DNA from: Oscillospiraceae bacterium
GTDB taxonomy: Bacteria; Bacillota_A; Clostridia; Oscillospirales; JAAYXM01
Direction of reading: 5' to 3'
Length of the DNA: 6,303 nucleotides
Assembly (NCBI GenBank): GCA_017408185.1
Contig: JAFQVE010000631.1
Location: forward strand, 1 to 6,303
The position numbers were made by a program, and so were the translations under genes. The notes beneath the pieces are model-generated. The model worked only from the letters and a program-made list of their open reading frames with translations, made no database searches and had not been told where the DNA came from. Below are positions 4,718 to 6,303 of the stretch, piece after piece. How positions within the stretch are numbered: position 1 is the stretch's first letter; each line of letters opens with the position of its first letter.

Positions 4718-6303
4718 ATGAAAAGATTATTGGCAACGATTATTACCCTCGCAATGGTTTTATCCCTTGTCCCGGCAGCTTTTGCCGCAGACCTTGAAGC
4801 GAAAACGTATACGCTTGACAACAGCGTTATAGGTGGTCAAAGTGCGAAACTTTCCACAGTAACTGACTACGGAACAAGAGGATGGATGTTCTTTGGATAT
4901 GACGGTGATGTTACTGAAAGTAGTACTAGTGGCAATAAACAAGTCGGATATGTTGCAGGCTCTACTTATGGACTTATGTTTAATAATAAAGACGCAGGCA
5001 GCGGTGCAGTAACCTTTGCATTGTCACTTGAGGCACCGTCAGAATCTGGCTTCTATATTCCATCAACAACATGGCAGCCTTACTCATCCAAAGATGCTGC
5101 ATTGAATATGTATGTAGGAAAAGAAAGCACTGACTTGACGACGGTAGCGCAGTATACAACAAGCCAAAACTCGGTTATGTCTGCAACCGGAACCGATGGC
5201 AATAGTAAACAGACAGATTACGCAAGTAAGGCAGTATATACAACAAGCGCAGATAAGCTTGTTGTAGCATACGAAACAGAAAGCCAGAACTATAGATTCT
5301 ATAATATAACCCTCAATCCCATTAATAATGCAAAACTTGAAATCACTGCAGATAAGGCGGTTGACGGAAAAATAGCATTCAGCACGACTGATACAGACAA
5401 AAACGCAGTAATAACAAGCACGAAGGTTTCGGGTACGGATGTTGACCCTATGGATATTGGCAACGGCTTTGTTGAGTATAAGAGCGACAACACTGCTGTC
5501 GCAACCGTAGATGCTAACGGCACAATCATAGCAGGAAACACAGCAGGTACTGCAAAAATATATGCACAGTCGACTGATGGCAAGGTTAAGTCAAACGAAA
5601 TCACCGTAACTGTCAGCGAACCGCAGCCTGAAGAGAAAACATATACGCTTGACAACACTGTTATAGGTGGCTCAAGTGCGAAGCTTTCCACAGTTACTGA
5701 CTACGGAACAAGAGGCTGGATGTTCTTTGGATATGACGGTGATGTTACTGAAAGTAATGCTAGTGGCAATAAACAGGTCGGATATGTTGCAAGCTCTGCT
5801 AATGGACTTATGTTTAATAATAGCAACGCTGGTACCGGTGCAGTAACCTTTGCGTTGTTACTTGAGACACCGGCTGGAAGAGGTTTTTATATTCCCTCAA
5901 CAAACTGGACACCTGTCGATACGGGTGCCAAATTCGATATGTTTGTAGGCAAGAAAAGCGCTACGTCGAGTTCAGTATCAGATTATGTTGTTGAAAAAAA
6001 CAAAGGTATGTCTGCAACGGGAAAGACCGGCTACACAGCACAGACAGATAGCGCAAAGGCAATATATACAACAAGTGCAGATGAGCTTGTTGTAGCATAC
6101 AAAACAGAAAACAGTAACTATAGATTCCATAATATAAGCCTTACTCCGATTATGGTTCCCGAGCTTACAATCACGGCAGATAAGGCAGAACTTGATACAG
6201 CAGACAACAAAACCGCAACAATAAGCGCAACGGTTAAGGAAACGGGTTCCGAGACTTCTGTGGCTGTAGCTAACAATTTCATCACATATCACAGTGACAA
6301 CAC
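4718..6303 (+). CDS. Secreted repeat protein with unrecognised tandem modules and Big_2-type Ig-like domains (5' part, runs off window)
   Basis: The frame stays open from ATG 4718 to the right edge: 528 complete codons and two further bases, no stop. Residues 1-24 are a Sec signal peptide: KR at 2-3, a hydrophobic core, and AFA-A at 21-24 giving likely cleavage after residue 23 or 24. No lipobox cysteine is seen, and I find no cysteine anywhere in the visible mature protein. After the signal, residues 29-204 form a module rich in Thr, Ser, Gly and aromatic residues (GWMFFGYDGDV, GFYIPSTTW, NYRFYNITL). A Big_2-type Ig-like domain follows (about 206-300, with YKSDNTAVATVDANGTIIAG). The module repeats at residues 307-480 and a second Ig-like domain begins at about 482 and is cut off. 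The layout suggests an extracellular, mostly beta-strand surface or matrix protein, possibly an adhesin or carbohydrate-binding protein; that function is a guess. The C-terminus, where a cell-wall anchor would be, is not in the window. Confidence 0.88.
   Translation, partial: MKRLLATIITLAMVLSLVPAAFAADLEAKTYTLDNSVIGGQSAKLSTVTDYGTRGWMFFGYDGDVTESSTSGNKQVGYVAGSTYGLMFNNKDAGSGAVTFALSLEAPSESGFYIPSTTWQPYSSKDAALNMYVGKESTDLTTVAQYTTSQNSVMSATGTDGNSKQTDYASKAVYTTSADKLVVAYETESQNYRFYNITLNPINNAKLEITADKAVDGKIAFSTTDTDKNAVITSTKVSGTDVDPMDIGNGFVEYKSDNTAVATVDANGTIIAGNTAGTAKIYAQSTDGKVKSNEITVTVSEPQPEEKTYTLDNTVIGGSSAKLSTVTDYGTRGWMFFGYDGDVTESNASGNKQVGYVASSANGLMFNNSNAGTGAVTFALLLETPAGRGFYIPSTNWTPVDTGAKFDMFVGKKSATSSSVSDYVVEKNKGMSATGKTGYTAQTDSAKAIYTTSADELVVAYKTENSNYRFHNISLTPIMVPELTITADKAELDTADNKTATISATVKETGSETSVAVANNFITYHSDN
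4802..5329 (+). repeat. Unrecognised module, copy 1 (residues 29-204 of the secreted protein)
   Basis: This copy runs from KTYTLDN to NYRFYNITLNPI. Its first part is nearly the same as copy 2 at the DNA level: from TTCCACAGT near 4852 to about 4948 I count roughly five mismatches against the matching stretch starting near 5686. Conserved landmarks are VIGG, TDYGTRGWMFFGYDGDVTES, GLMFNN, FALxLE, GFYIPST, MSATG, YTTSAD and LVVAY. I do not recognise the domain; aromatic-rich strands would fit a beta-sandwich binding domain. Confidence 0.85.
5333..5617 (+). other. Big_2-type bacterial Ig-like domain (residues about 206-300)
   Basis: The segment starts LEITADKAV and carries the typical Big_2 core: YKSDNTAVATVDANGTIIAG followed by TAGTAKIYA and a closing EITVTV strand. 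Such domains are common stalk or spacer units in surface proteins of Gram-positive bacteria. A short PEPQPEE-like acidic proline linker (EPQPEEK, 301-307) joins it to the second module. The N-terminal part is less typical, with an insertion relative to minimal Big_2 units. Confidence 0.75.
5636..6157 (+). repeat. Unrecognised module, copy 2 (residues 307-480 of the secreted protein)
   Basis: It begins 834 bases (278 codons) after copy 1, again with KTYTLDN, and ends NYRFHNISLTPI. By hand count about 85% of residues match in the first 80 positions. The middle (about 5870-6055) is clearly more diverged and is two residues shorter, then identity rises again at YTTSADELVVAY. The frame is kept throughout, so both copies are translated. 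Confidence 0.85.
6161..6303 (+). other. Start of a second Ig-like domain, cut by the window edge
   Basis: After copy 2 the sequence reads ELTITADKAEL, parallel to LEITADKAV after copy 1, and reaches FITYHSDN, parallel to the FVEYKSDN of the first Big_2 domain. The strand pattern shows the module plus Ig-like pair is itself the repeated unit. The conserved second half of the domain lies beyond the window. Confidence 0.65.

Noticed and set aside
5299..5691. Minus-strand open frames opposite the secreted repeat protein (also 4980-5162 and 5978-6292).
   Set aside because: They mirror a plus-strand frame that has a signal peptide, a strong ribosome site and repeated domains; their composition is simply the complement of Thr/Ala-rich codons.

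Overview
The window looks like chromosome from an anaerobic, fermentative Clostridia-type Firmicute, probably a gut organism. Pointers are the purine-rich Shine-Dalgarno sites (AAGGAG, GGGAGG), moderate base composition, closely packed or overlapping genes, an electron-transfer flavoprotein of the kind used by anaerobes, and a Firmicute-style secreted Ig-like repeat protein. This placement is inferred from gene style; there is no marker gene in the window.

Positions 1-4637 are a single tightly coupled run of plus-strand genes. In order they are: the C-terminal tail of a protein resembling a class II (ketose-bisphosphate) aldolase (ends at 126); a PfkB-family sugar kinase (119-1048); 5-deoxy-glucuronate isomerase IolB (1023-1811); an FGGY-family, xylulokinase-like kinase (1813-3288); and a single-chain fusion of the electron-transfer flavoprotein beta and alpha subunits (3285-4637). 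Neighbouring genes overlap or are one base apart at every junction, so this is almost certainly one operon. IolB is the clearest call and points to inositol catabolism: IolB makes 2-deoxy-5-keto-gluconate, a PfkB kinase (IolC role) phosphorylates it, and a class II aldolase (IolJ role) cleaves it to dihydroxyacetone phosphate and malonate semialdehyde. The FGGY kinase and the fused ETF are not part of the textbook Bacillus pathway. They suggest a variant anaerobic inositol or cyclitol route in which a second sugar or polyol is phosphorylated and electrons pass through a flavoprotein.

Positions 4638-4717 are an 80-base gap with no convincing terminator or promoter, only a strong ribosome binding site at its end.

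Positions 4718-6303 hold the 5' part of a secreted protein that runs off the window. It has a signal peptide, then a repeated module of about 175 residues that I do not recognise, each copy followed by a bacterial Ig-like (Big_2-type) domain. The two copies begin 834 bases apart and are nearly identical in their first half. The minus strand shows no gene I can support, and I found no RNA gene, CRISPR array, insertion sequence or attachment site.
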